Part shown: piece after piece, positions 41,970 to 50,588 of the stretch | Layout: every line of letters starts with the position of its first letter | Position numbering within the stretch: the first letter of the stretch is position 1 | Source of the DNA: JAAAOZ01 sp964496595 | Lineage (GTDB): Bacteria; Chloroflexota; Anaerolineae; B4-G1; SLSP01 | Length of the DNA stretch: 64,000 nt | Direction of reading: 5' to 3' | NCBI GenBank assembly: GCA_964496595.1 | Contig: CAZCAI010000004.1 | Coordinates: forward strand, 11,211 to 75,210 | Translations under genes and position numbers: made by a program | The notes under the pieces: generated by a model | The model's input: only the letters and a program-made list of their open reading frames with translations | Told to the model about the DNA's origin: nothing | Databases searched by the model: none

Positions 41970-42440
41970 CTACCAGCGCAAATGAGCAAATGCGCGGTTT
42001 GCCTCTGCCATCCGCAGAGTTTCCTCGCGACGCCGTACAGCCGCGCCACGCTCCTCGGAGGCGTCCAACAATTCCGCCGCAAGTTTATCAACCATGTCAT
42101 GCCCGCCACGACCACGCGCCGCTGCTAACAGCCAGCGAATCCCCAGCGAAACCTGGCGATAGCGCGGCACCTCGACCGGAATCTGGTAGGTGGCGCCGCC
42201 GACCCGTCGTGGTTTGACCTCGACCGGGGGCATCACATTATGTAAGGCAGTCTCAAAAACCTCTAGCGGAGGTTTTCCTGTGCGCGCTTCTATGATATCC
42301 ATCGCATCGTACATAACGCGACGCGCCACATTTTTCTTTCCGCCATACATCATACGATTAATAAAACGCTCGATCAAAACGCTATTATAGCGAATATCAG
42401 ATGGAATTTCTCGTTTGGGTGGACGATAACGCCTTGGCAT
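41970..42440 (-). CDS. rpsG: 30S ribosomal protein S7
   Basis: 156 residues. PRRYRPPKREIPSDIRYNSV starts it; VIERFIN-like LIERFINRMMYGGKKNVARR and VGGATYQIPVEVPRYRQVSL are typical. S7 organises the 30S head. It follows rpsL by 22 bases. Confidence 0.97.
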   Translation of the reverse strand: MPRRYRPPKREIPSDIRYNSVLIERFINRMMYGGKKNVARRVMYDAMDIIEARTGKPPLEVFETALHNVMPPVEVKPRRVGGATYQIPVEVPRYRQVSLGIRWLLAAARGRGGHDMVDKLAAELLDASEERGAAVRRREETLRMAEANRAFAHLRW

Positions 42441-42462
42441 ATCTCACTCTATCCTATCAGTC

Positions 42463-42879
42463 TTACTTGGGCTTCTTGGTCCCATATTTAGAACGACGCT
42501 GACTGCGACCATCAACACCAGTCGCATCCAATGCCCCCCGGACGATGTGATAACGCACGCCCGGAAGATCCTTCACACGACCGCCGCGAACCAACACGAC
42601 CGAGTGCTCCTGCAAATTGTGCCCCTCACCGGGGATATAGGCAGTCACCTCGATACGATTGGAAAGTCGGACTCGCGCGATCTTACGCAGCGCGGAGTTC
42701 GGCTTCTTCGGCGTCATGGTTCGGACAACGGTACAGACGCCGCGCTTCTGCGGATTACCCTCTTGAACACGCACGCGCTTCCCTTTGAGTGTGTTGTAGT
42801 TGTAGAGTAACGCTGGCGCTTTGGACTTTTTCTCTTTCGGCTTACGTCCCTTACGAACCAATTGATTAATGGTGGGCAA
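42463..42879 (-). CDS. rpsL: 30S ribosomal protein S12
   Basis: 138 residues. PTINQLVRKGRKPKEKKSKA starts it; the decoding-centre loops TPKKPNSALRKIARV and RGGRVKDLPGVRYH keep both lysines linked to streptomycin sensitivity. A short insertion YNYNTLKGKRVRV lies before the PQKRGVC motif, as seen in several Gram-positives. First gene of the ribosomal series; GAGGAG precedes the ATG. Confidence 0.97.
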   Translation of the reverse strand: MPTINQLVRKGRKPKEKKSKAPALLYNYNTLKGKRVRVQEGNPQKRGVCTVVRTMTPKKPNSALRKIARVRLSNRIEVTAYIPGEGHNLQEHSVVLVRGGRVKDLPGVRYHIVRGALDATGVDGRSQRRSKYGTKKPK

Positions 42880-42914
42880 CTTTCTCCTCCTACAAAAAGA
42901 GTCATTTTACTCAA

Positions 42915-42945
42915 AAGGAGACCATCTAACCATGATGGCCTCCTT
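42915..42945 (-). promoter_or_regulatory. Leader hairpin upstream of rpsL
   Basis: A 12-bp inverted repeat with one mismatch (42915-42926 and 42934-42945). On the minus strand a small GAGT/ACTC stem and five T residues follow before the ribosome-binding site. It could act as an attenuator or as the rpoB terminator. Confidence 0.5.
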
Positions 42946-43015
42946 GCTTGTCGACCAAAATCTCTTTACCTGTCGATGGCGGGGTTAGTAGCCGCCATCC
43001 CTCATGCGAAAGTGA

Positions 43016-43043
43016 ATTCTACCATGGAACTGTAAAAGGTCAA
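43016..43043 (-). promoter_or_regulatory. Promoter of the rpsL-led ribosomal series
   Basis: TTGACC (43038-43043) and TAGAAT (43016-43021) on the minus strand with a 16-base spacer. It lies between the rpoB stop (43090) and rpsL, about 135 bases before the rpsL start. Confidence 0.65.
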
Positions 43044-43089
43044 CCCGAGGAAGATTTTATTTCGCTCAGCAACCCTCCAGAGCAATTTA

Positions 43090-46000
43090 CTACTCTTCTG
43101 GCGTCAGTCCCAACAATCCCATACCCAGCTTGGGAATCTTGGCCTGACGTTCTTCGCGGCCAAAGTGCAAGATCTCTCCAGAGTCGGTCACGGCCTCCAC
43201 GGAGAGCGCGAGGCTCTGCAGTTCTTTGACCAACACCTTGAAGGAGGCAGGAATGCCCGGCTCCTCGATGGGCAAGCCTTTAACAATCGATTCGTAGGCT
43301 TTCACGCGTCCCTGAACATCGTCCGATTTGATCGTCAACATCTCCTGGAGGATGTAGGCCGCGCCATAGGCCTCCAAAGCCCAGACCTCCATCTCGCCGA
43401 AGCGCTGCCCACCGAATTGGGCCTTGCCGCCCAATGGTTGCTGGGTGACCAGGGAGTAAGGCCCGGTGGATCGGGTGTGAACTTTGTCCTCTACCATGTG
43501 GGCTAACTTGAGCATATAGATAACCCCTACTGTGACGGGAAGATCAAAGGGTTTCCCGGTTTTCCCATCGTAGAGTCGCATTTTGCCCAACGTCGGGAGG
43601 GGTGCGTTATGCTCGCGGCTGTACTTCGTAGCCTCGTAGACAATCTCCTCATCCGACAAATCTACGGCCTCTTGCCCATACTCCTCGAGCCATAAGCGGA
43701 GACAGGCGGCCTGCGCCTGCTCATCCATCCGCTGACGCTCCCGATAGGGACGGGCATCTTCCTCGAAGCAAAGCATATCATCCGGCTCATAGCCGCGATC
43801 TCGCAGCCACTCGCGCAATACCGAGCGCCGTGTATAGATGCGATCATATCGCAGGCGATTGATGTCGTAACCTTCCGGCGCCAGCCATGACATAATGTAG
43901 AGCAAGCGCGCCTCATCATCATCGCGCAAGGTCTCCAAATCATAATCCTGCGCTCGGAGCCACGTCCAGGCCCGCTCGCCAACATCTGCCCACGCGCGAT
44001 CGATAAGCCACGCGCGGGCCAACTCTGCGGCGATTTCCTCCTCGTTAGCGCCATCGAAGACCGGGGAGATGGCCCGGAAGCCCAGGCGATTCGCCGCCCA
44101 GCCCAAGTGGGTCTCCAACACCTGCCCGATGTTCATCCGGCCCGGGACTCCCAAGGGGTTGAGGATCACATCGACCGGCGTGCCATCTTCCAGATAGGGC
44201 ATATCTTCAATGGGCACGATTTTGGAGATCACGCCCTTGTTGCCATGTCGACCGGCCATCTTATCACCGGCCGTGATCTTACGACGCTGGGCGACGTTGA
44301 TGCGCACTACCTCTTCCACACCAGCGGGCAGATCGCGATACTCCTCGCGATCAAAGACCTTGACATCCACGATCTTGCCATACGCGCCATGAGGCATTCG
44401 CAAACTGGTGTCCTTCACATCGCGCAACTTTTCGCCGAAGATCGCGCGCAAGAGCTTTTCTTCCGGAGTCAACTCTTTCTCACCCTTCGGCGTGATCTTA
44501 CCAACCAGAATGTCCAGCGGCCCGACCTCCGCACCAACGCGAATAACGCCCTCTTCATCTAACTCACGCAAGATATCATCCGAGACGTTAGGGATCTCGC
44601 GTGTTACCTCTTCCGGCCCTAATTTGGTATCACGGGCGACCAACTCATACTCGTCGATGTGAACGGAGGTGAAGCGATCTTCACGCACCATATTCTCACT
44701 TAAGAGGATCGCATCCTCGTAGTTCCCGCCTTCCCACGACATAAAGGCGACCAGTACATTCTGTCCCAAGGCCAGATTGCCGCCTTCGGTAGAGGAACTA
44801 TCGGCAAGCACGTCGCCCTTCTGCACCCGTTGCCCTTTGACCACGGCGGGGCGCTGATCGATGCACGTACTTTGATTCGAGCGGGTGTATTTGTACATCT
44901 CGTAGGTCCCAACCTCGCCATCATCATAACGAACAATGACGCGCTCGCCTGTTGAGCTGATGACGACGCCGTCCTTCTCAGCTAAGTAGACGAGGCCGGA
45001 GTTCTCCGCCGCCGGGCGCTCGATGCCTGTCCCGATGATGGGCGCATCCGGGCACACTAACGGCACAGCCTGCCGCTGCATGTTCGATCCCATCAGGGCG
45101 CGGTTCGCGTCGTCGTGCTCCAAGAAGGGGATCAACGCCGCCGCAACACCCACAATCTGGATCGGGGCGACATCGATGTAGTCGATGCGGGTCGGCGCAG
45201 CGAACATGAATTGATCGCCATGGCGCGCCGGAACACGATTCTCAACAAAGTATCCCGCATCATCCAAGAGAGCGTTAGCTTGGGCGATGACATAAGGCTC
45301 CTCGCGATCCGCTGAGAGGTAGACAACCTCATCCGTGACACGGGGCGTCACCTTGACCGGATCTTTCAAGGGCAACGCCGCGATTTTCTCGGCTAATTCC
45401 GCCGTGATCTTGATGCCGGCCTCGGCCACGATCTCTTCAGAGTCCGGGTCACGCACATCTGCGCGCAGCGTCTCCCCCTCCAACTGCGGCGCCGCGTTTT
45501 GCACCACGCGGACGACGCGCCGATAAGGCGTCTCTACAAATCCCAGGTCGTTGACGCGCGCGAACGCCGCCAAGCGTCCGATCAGGCCAATGTTCGGGCC
45601 TTCCGGGGTCTCGATGGGGCAGATGCGCCCGTAGTGGCTGTGATGGACGTCACGGACATCGAAGCCCGCGCGCTCGCGCCGCAAGCCGCCCGGCCCCAGC
45701 GCCGACAAGGTTCGCTTGTGCGTGAGGCTCGAAAGGGGATTGGTCTGTTCCATAAATTGAGAGAGTTGGCTTGATCCGAAGAATTGCCGCACAACGGCAA
45801 CCACAGGGCGGATGTTGATCAAGTTCACAGGCGTCGGCGATTGATCGCGGATGCTCATTCGCTCTTTGACGACCCGCACCATCCGCACAATGCCGACGCG
45901 GATCTTGGCCTGTACTAACTCGCCCATTGTCTTGACGCGCCGGTTGCCCAGGTGATCCATGTCATCCGGGCCAGCGACGCCGTTGTTAATGTGAATTACG

Positions 46001-46989
46001 CGGCGAACAATCGCGACGACATCTTCCTTGGTGAGCGTCCGCACCGACATTGGGATATTGAGTTGCATCCGCTGGTTGAGTTTGTAACGACCCACCCGCT
46101 GCAAATTGTAACGTTGCGGGTCGAAGAGTTGTGAGACCAGATATTCCTGCGCATTATCCAACGTGGGTGGATCGCCCGGACGCATGCGGCGATAAAACTC
46201 GATGAGCGCCTCTTCGGCAATGGGCCGATTTTCCTTCATCTCCCACGTCGGCTCCTGCCGAATCGTGTTGGGAATCCAGGGGTTATCAGGATCGTTATCC
46301 GCTTCCCCGAAAAGTTCCAGCAATTCATCGTCAGTGCCCGCTGAGAGAATATTACTGTGCAGCTCATCCTCTACTGCCGCTAACGCGCGGAGGAAGATTG
46401 TCACCGGAATGGTGCGCTTGCGATTGAAGCGCAGCACCAGATAGCCCGATTTCCGAGTCTCGAATTGCATCCACGCGCCCCGGTCAGGGATCATCTTAGC
46501 GCTGGCCAGTCGCCGGCCCTTATCCATTTCTAAATCGAAGTAGACGCTGGGGGAACGAATAAGCTGGCTGACCACGACGCGCTCAGTGCCGTTGATGACA
46601 AAGGTGGCATCTTTGGTCATAAGAGGGAAATCCCCCATGAAAATTTCCTGCTGAATGATCTCGCTGGTCTTGCGATTGACCAACGCGACATCTACATGCA
46701 GTGGAATGGAGTAGGTGAGATCGCGATCCACGCACTCTTGGCGCGTATATTTTGGTTCATCGAAACGGTACTTCAGATCAAACCCGGCCTCTTCTGCTTT
46801 GTGGCCGGGTAAGTAGAGACTTAATGTTCCATTGAAACTTTCAATGGGCGAAATCTCATCAAAAAGCTGATAAATTCCCTCCTCAAGTAACCAATTGTAG
46901 GATTGGACTTGCACTTCCACCAATCCAGGAAGCGGCAAAGCACTCGGAATACGCGCATACGATTTGACTCCAAGATCAGCTACTGACAT
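43090..46989 (-). CDS. rpoB: RNA polymerase beta subunit
   Basis: 1299 residues, full length. The rifampicin pocket reads SSQLSQFMEQTNPLSSLTHK and LSALGPGGL; the active-site region has MAGRHGNKGVISKI and GTPVDVILNPLGVPGRMN. The C-terminus GGKAQFGGQRFGEMEVWALE is intact. Between FDGANEEEI and RLYDGKTG, where most RpoB have under 20 residues, there is a stretch of about 151 residues (987-1137) rich in Trp, Arg and Asp. rpoC does not follow; the next gene is rpsL. rplJ/rplL do not precede it. It has its own promoter at 47280-47307. Confidence 0.97.
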   Translation of the reverse strand: MSVADLGVKSYARIPSALPLPGLVEVQVQSYNWLLEEGIYQLFDEISPIESFNGTLSLYLPGHKAEEAGFDLKYRFDEPKYTRQECVDRDLTYSIPLHVDVALVNRKTSEIIQQEIFMGDFPLMTKDATFVINGTERVVVSQLIRSPSVYFDLEMDKGRRLASAKMIPDRGAWMQFETRKSGYLVLRFNRKRTIPVTIFLRALAAVEDELHSNILSAGTDDELLELFGEADNDPDNPWIPNTIRQEPTWEMKENRPIAEEALIEFYRRMRPGDPPTLDNAQEYLVSQLFDPQRYNLQRVGRYKLNQRMQLNIPMSVRTLTKEDVVAIVRRVIHINNGVAGPDDMDHLGNRRVKTMGELVQAKIRVGIVRMVRVVKERMSIRDQSPTPVNLINIRPVVAVVRQFFGSSQLSQFMEQTNPLSSLTHKRTLSALGPGGLRRERAGFDVRDVHHSHYGRICPIETPEGPNIGLIGRLAAFARVNDLGFVETPYRRVVRVVQNAAPQLEGETLRADVRDPDSEEIVAEAGIKITAELAEKIAALPLKDPVKVTPRVTDEVVYLSADREEPYVIAQANALLDDAGYFVENRVPARHGDQFMFAAPTRIDYIDVAPIQIVGVAAALIPFLEHDDANRALMGSNMQRQAVPLVCPDAPIIGTGIERPAAENSGLVYLAEKDGVVISSTGERVIVRYDDGEVGTYEMYKYTRSNQSTCIDQRPAVVKGQRVQKGDVLADSSSTEGGNLALGQNVLVAFMSWEGGNYEDAILLSENMVREDRFTSVHIDEYELVARDTKLGPEEVTREIPNVSDDILRELDEEGVIRVGAEVGPLDILVGKITPKGEKELTPEEKLLRAIFGEKLRDVKDTSLRMPHGAYGKIVDVKVFDREEYRDLPAGVEEVVRINVAQRRKITAGDKMAGRHGNKGVISKIVPIEDMPYLEDGTPVDVILNPLGVPGRMNIGQVLETHLGWAANRLGFRAISPVFDGANEEEIAAELARAWLIDRAWADVGERAWTWLRAQDYDLETLRDDDEARLLYIMSWLAPEGYDINRLRYDRIYTRRSVLREWLRDRGYEPDDMLCFEEDARPYRERQRMDEQAQAACLRLWLEEYGQEAVDLSDEEIVYEATKYSREHNAPLPTLGKMRLYDGKTGKPFDLPVTVGVIYMLKLAHMVEDKVHTRSTGPYSLVTQQPLGGKAQFGGQRFGEMEVWALEAYGAAYILQEMLTIKSDDVQGRVKAYESIVKGLPIEEPGIPASFKVLVKELQSLALSVEAVTDSGEILHFGREERQAKIPKLGMGLLGLTPEE

Positions 46990-47279
46990 CCTGTTCCCTT
47001 CCCTCCTGGGCGACCATTCTACATCTTAAGGTATCGTCCTCAAAATATCGTCCCCGATAACAGCCTCTCGCCAATACTATCCCGCGCCTCCAGACAAACT
47101 GACCCTCAGACATTCCCTCTTTCTAAATAAAAATACATCAGCAGAACACAAATAATACCACGCGGGAATGAGAGGATCGGCGCACGCGGAGATGACCGAT
47201 ACGACAGACAAAATACACAGTAATTAACAGCGCAAAGTATCAGATCAAGACTTCTCCAATCTGATTTAAACGATTTAAC

Positions 47280-47307
47280 ATTATAACATGGGCCATAATT
47301 ACGTCAA
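47280..47307 (-). promoter_or_regulatory. rpoB promoter
   Basis: TTGACG (47302-47307) and TATAAT (47280-47285) on the minus strand, 16-base spacer, with TGT just before the -10 (extended -10). The start codon lies about 290 bases downstream. Confidence 0.8.
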
Positions 47308-47351
47308 CTAAAAGCCGAAGGTTAGAATATGATATGATTTACAAGTGACTC

Positions 47352-47379
47352 TTGCTTTTTCGATCATGGCTGTTACTAT
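47352..47379 (+). promoter_or_regulatory. Possible promoter of the NYN-domain gene
   Basis: TTGCTT (47352-47357) and TACTAT (47374-47379) with a 16-base spacer, about 95 bases before the ATG. Moderate match. Confidence 0.45.
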
Positions 47380-47473
47380 ACCGAAGAGTACCCCCTAAGT
47401 ACTCTGAATACTATGAGTACCATAGAAGCGAATATCAATCTAGCAGAAGGGCTTAGAGGAATGTGAGGCATAT

Positions 47474-48523
47474 ATGCCTTTTTTGATCGATGGCCATAAT
47501 GTCATCGCGATGTTGCCGGATATTGATTTGGCCGATCCCCACGACGAGGTGAAGTTGCTGATGCGACTGCGCCTCTGGGCGTGGCGGGAAGATCGGCAGG
47601 CGGTAGTCGTTTTCGACGGCGGGATTCCCGGCGGACCGTCGCGCGAGCTTTCGCGCGGTGGTTTAGAAGTGGTCTTCGCCGCGCGCGGCTACACGGACGC
47701 CGATAGCATCATCCACGAGCGGCTCCAACGCCTGCCCGATCCAGGCAACTGGACGGTCGTCTCTTCGGATCACGAGGTATTGGACGCCGCCAAGATGGTC
47801 GGGGCCCGCGCGATGACCTCCCAGGACTTCGCCGAGGTGCTGAGCGCGCCGCCGGCCGAACAGAGAGCGGAGAAACCGGAGAAAATCTCCGCCGAGGATG
47901 TCGCCTATTGGTTAGATGTCTTTGAATCGCTATCAGAAGCGCCAGAGCCGGGAGATGAAGATAGCTTCCCCGAATATCCAGAACCGCGACCACTATCGGG
48001 GCGCACGCGACGCAAACCACAATCGCGCATTTCCAGCACCATCGGCGCGCAGATGGGAAAATCCGAATGGGAGGACGCGCGCGATCCGGATCGACCAGCC
48101 CCCAAGCCGGCGCCATCCGCATCACAGGAAAAGCCCGACGCGGTCTCCGACGCCGAGGTCGCCGCCTGGTTAGAGATCTTCGGGGAGGCCGAGAGTGAAG
48201 GCCCGCCGCCGCCCGATCTCAAGAAGAAGCCGCCGCGCCGCCCCAAGCCTCGGCCACGCGGCCCGCTCACTATTAAAAAAGAGACCGAGGAGACGCTCTC
48301 CTACAACGAGGTCGCGCAGTGGATGGAGGTCTTCGGCGAGGAGATGTCCCCAGAAGAAGCTGCGCTCTCTGGGCCTCCGCCTGTGCAGAGCGAGAAACCC
48401 TCATCCAAACTGATCGAGCAGAAGCGCAAGATCGCGCCGCTTGATGAAGAGGAGGCGGAGGACGCTTCGTTATCGGACGAGGATCTGGCGCTCTGGCATC
48501 GACTCTACGGGGATGGGGCATAG
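47474..48523 (+). CDS. NYN (YacP-like) ribonuclease-domain protein with repeated C-terminal motif
   Basis: 349 residues. The N-terminal NYN/PIN-like domain (about 1-125) shows FLIDGHNVIAML, AVVVFDGGIPGG and WTVVSSDHEVLDAAK, with the acidic residues of a metal-dependent RNase as in YacP/Rae1. The remainder is disordered and charged. It holds four spaced copies of one short motif: ISAEDVAYWLDVF (138), VSDAEVAAWLEIF (224), LSYNEVAQWMEVF (275) and LSDEDLALWHRLY (333). The motif is likely a docking peptide for a partner. In B. subtilis YacP is encoded next to cysS and rlmB; here it is about 7 kb from them. Confidence 0.82.
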   Translation: MPFLIDGHNVIAMLPDIDLADPHDEVKLLMRLRLWAWREDRQAVVVFDGGIPGGPSRELSRGGLEVVFAARGYTDADSIIHERLQRLPDPGNWTVVSSDHEVLDAAKMVGARAMTSQDFAEVLSAPPAEQRAEKPEKISAEDVAYWLDVFESLSEAPEPGDEDSFPEYPEPRPLSGRTRRKPQSRISSTIGAQMGKSEWEDARDPDRPAPKPAPSASQEKPDAVSDAEVAAWLEIFGEAESEGPPPPDLKKKPPRRPKPRPRGPLTIKKETEETLSYNEVAQWMEVFGEEMSPEEAALSGPPPVQSEKPSSKLIEQKRKIAPLDEEEAEDASLSDEDLALWHRLYGDGA

Positions 48524-48546
48524 CCAGAAGCGCGCCCTACATTCAC

Positions 48547-48590
48547 AAGGCCCGATGAGCTGAATTCAGCTCATCGGGCCTTTGTTTTTT
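48547..48590 (+). terminator. Terminator after the NYN-domain gene
   Basis: A perfect 36-base palindromic stem region (48547-48582) followed by a T-run on the plus strand, 24 bases after the stop codon. Confidence 0.85.
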
Positions 48591-48607
48591 TTGCGACCGG
48601 GGCGCTA

Positions 48608-49672
48608 TTACGACTCAGCCAGGCGCTGCTTGAGATACACGATGTTGCTCACGGGCGTCGGGTCCTCGCCGTTGAGTGCGGCGGTGTAGTAGGAGACGTA
48701 ATCGCCCAGGTGGATCAGGGAGAACATCTGCGCGAGCGCCGAATCGCCGCGCCCATCTATGGCGTGCATGGGGATGTCATTGCGCTCGAACAACTCTGCC
48801 GTCACCTGCCAGCGCGTCTGCACGCGGGGATGATCCAGCTCGGAGCGCAGGAAGATCGCGGCCAGGCGCGCGCTTACCTCCGCCGGACGGGCCAGACCGA
48901 CGACTAAGTTGTGATTCAGCTCTGGGAGTTCGTCCCAGAGGCCCCACTGCTTGGCATTCTCGTTGAATTGACCCTTCCAGCGGCGCGCAACCGGCGCCAG
49001 GAAGCCGCTGCCAAAGATCGTGGGCAGCTTGCCGTGCAGGTCACGGGCCAGTTGCTTGGCCGGATTTTCGTCGATGGGCGTGGCGGGCAGCAGCGCAGTT
49101 TGCATCTCCTCCAGCAGATCGGCAGTCGCTTGAAGATCCGCACCGGCATCGGGCAGAACGTCCAATCGGCACGCCAGGCCGAGCAGAAGGGTAAACGAAT
49201 AGCCCAAGGCCGCGCGAGGCTGCGCATCGTAAGAGAAGCGCCACACAGGCGCGCCGGCCTGCTCTGCGATCTCGGCGATGGGGCCGCCGCCCGTCATCGC
49301 CAACAACCGCGCGCCTTGATCGTGCGCCTGCTCGAAGCAGCTCAGCGTCTCCTCGGTGCTGCCGGAGTAGCTGGAGCCGACGACCAACGTCGCGTCGCCC
49401 ACGATGTAGGGCGGCAGATCGTAGCCGCGCACAACGGTGACGGGCACGCTGCCCGCGCGATCCATCAATCCGCCTAAGAGATCGCCGCCGATGGCGGAGC
49501 CGCCCATACCGACCACGACGAGGTGACGGATCTCGCGATAGGCGTCGGGCAGGGGCGCGTGCTGCGCTATATCCCACGCATCACGCAGTTGAGCGGGCAG
49601 TTCGCGGATTCTCTCGCTCATCTGTTGGGGGTCAAATTCGGCATACGGGATGTCATCTAGTGAATGTGTCAT
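48608..49672 (-). CDS. Bifunctional phosphoglucose/phosphomannose isomerase
   Basis: 354 residues from the ATG at 49672, which follows GGAGG. SIS-domain sugar isomerase interconverting glucose-6-P or mannose-6-P with fructose-6-P. The N-terminal SIS part has VVVGMGGSAIGGDLLGGL and VVGSSYSGSTEETLSCFEQA; the C-terminal PGI/PMI domain has FNENAKQWGLWDELPELNHN with a catalytic Glu/His pair. The family is known from archaea and many Chloroflexota. It is the last gene of the run from 52327, supplying central sugar phosphates; the neighbours are not functionally related. Confidence 0.9.
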   Translation of the reverse strand: MTHSLDDIPYAEFDPQQMSERIRELPAQLRDAWDIAQHAPLPDAYREIRHLVVVGMGGSAIGGDLLGGLMDRAGSVPVTVVRGYDLPPYIVGDATLVVGSSYSGSTEETLSCFEQAHDQGARLLAMTGGGPIAEIAEQAGAPVWRFSYDAQPRAALGYSFTLLLGLACRLDVLPDAGADLQATADLLEEMQTALLPATPIDENPAKQLARDLHGKLPTIFGSGFLAPVARRWKGQFNENAKQWGLWDELPELNHNLVVGLARPAEVSARLAAIFLRSELDHPRVQTRWQVTAELFERNDIPMHAIDGRGDSALAQMFSLIHLGDYVSYYTAALNGEDPTPVSNIVYLKQRLAES

Positions 49673-49758
49673 ACGGTTATCCTCCTCATAAGAATCGGTT
49701 GAATGTTTCAAGTTGCAAGTTAAAAGTTAGAAAACCTATCAGCCAAGGGGATTCCGAA

Positions 49759-50574
49759 TTACGTTTTCAGGTCGTAGACGTCACCGCGCGGCCAGCCGGA
49801 GCGTTTGGCGACTTTACGCGCGGCCTGGGAATGGGAATCGCCCGCCGCTATGCGCTCGGTGAGGGCGGCCAGCACCCGCTCGCGCTCCCAAACGGCCTCC
49901 TCGGCGGATGCGCCCGCGATGACGAGGGTGTATTCACCGCGCGGTTCTTGTACTGCAATGTGCGCCAGCGCGCCGTCGATGTCGCCGCGCCAGACCTCCT
50001 CGTGCAGCTTGGTCATCTCCCGGCAGAGCGCGATATCGCGATTACCCAGCGCCTCACGCAAGGCGAGCAGCACCGCTTCCAAGCGATGGGGCGAGGCGTA
50101 GCAGACGAGCGTCGCGCTGAGCGAGGCAATCGCGGCGAGCGCTTTGTCGCGCTCGGACGATTTGCGGGGCAGAAAGCCCAAGAAGAGAAAGCGATCGGTG
50201 GGCAGGCCGGCGGCGACGAGCGCAGCGGTGTGCGCCGATGGGCCGGGGATCGGCACGACGGGGATCTCGCGCGCCACAGCGGCCTGAATCAGCAGAAAAC
50301 CAGGATCGGAAATCGCGGGCATGCCCGCCTCTGAGATGAGCGCCACATCTCCTTGCGCCAGCGCCTCCAACAGCGTGGGGAGCTTGCGGCGCTCGTTGCC
50401 CTCGAAGTAGGAGGTGACGGGCGTATCGATCTCATAGTGGCGCAGCAGATAGTGCGCGGAGCGGGTATCCTCGGCCGCGATGAGCGTCACCTCGCGCAGG
50501 ATGCGCACGGCGCGGAAGGTCATATCCTCCAGATTGCCAATCGGTGTGCCGACGATGTAGAGTGTGTGAGGCAT
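49759..50574 (-). CDS. rsmI: 16S rRNA (cytidine1402-2'-O)-methyltransferase RsmI
   Basis: 271 residues of the tetrapyrrole-methylase-like fold. LYIVGTPIGNLEDMTFRAV, AAEDTRSAHYLL, ISEAGMPAISDPGFLL and PIPGPSAHTAALVAAGLPTD are the RsmI signatures. The C-terminal HTH-like part reads SQAARKVAKRSGWPRGDVYD. It methylates C1402 in the 30S P site. It lies 14 bases after a Thr/Pro membrane protein gene and before PGI/PMI. Confidence 0.96.
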   Translation of the reverse strand: MPHTLYIVGTPIGNLEDMTFRAVRILREVTLIAAEDTRSAHYLLRHYEIDTPVTSYFEGNERRKLPTLLEALAQGDVALISEAGMPAISDPGFLLIQAAVAREIPVVPIPGPSAHTAALVAAGLPTDRFLFLGFLPRKSSERDKALAAIASLSATLVCYASPHRLEAVLLALREALGNRDIALCREMTKLHEEVWRGDIDGALAHIAVQEPRGEYTLVIAGASAEEAVWERERVLAALTERIAAGDSHSQAARKVAKRSGWPRGDVYDLKT

Positions 50575-50588
50575 TATGACCTGGGGGC

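Larger units (their letters stand above)
46990..47473. other. Divergent intergenic region with long rpoB leader
   Basis: 484 bases between divergent rpoB and the NYN-domain gene. It contains the rpoB promoter (47280-47307), a leader of about 285 bases that is AT-rich with no recognised riboswitch, and a weaker plus-strand promoter (47352-47379). No open frame of significance was seen. Confidence 0.6.
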
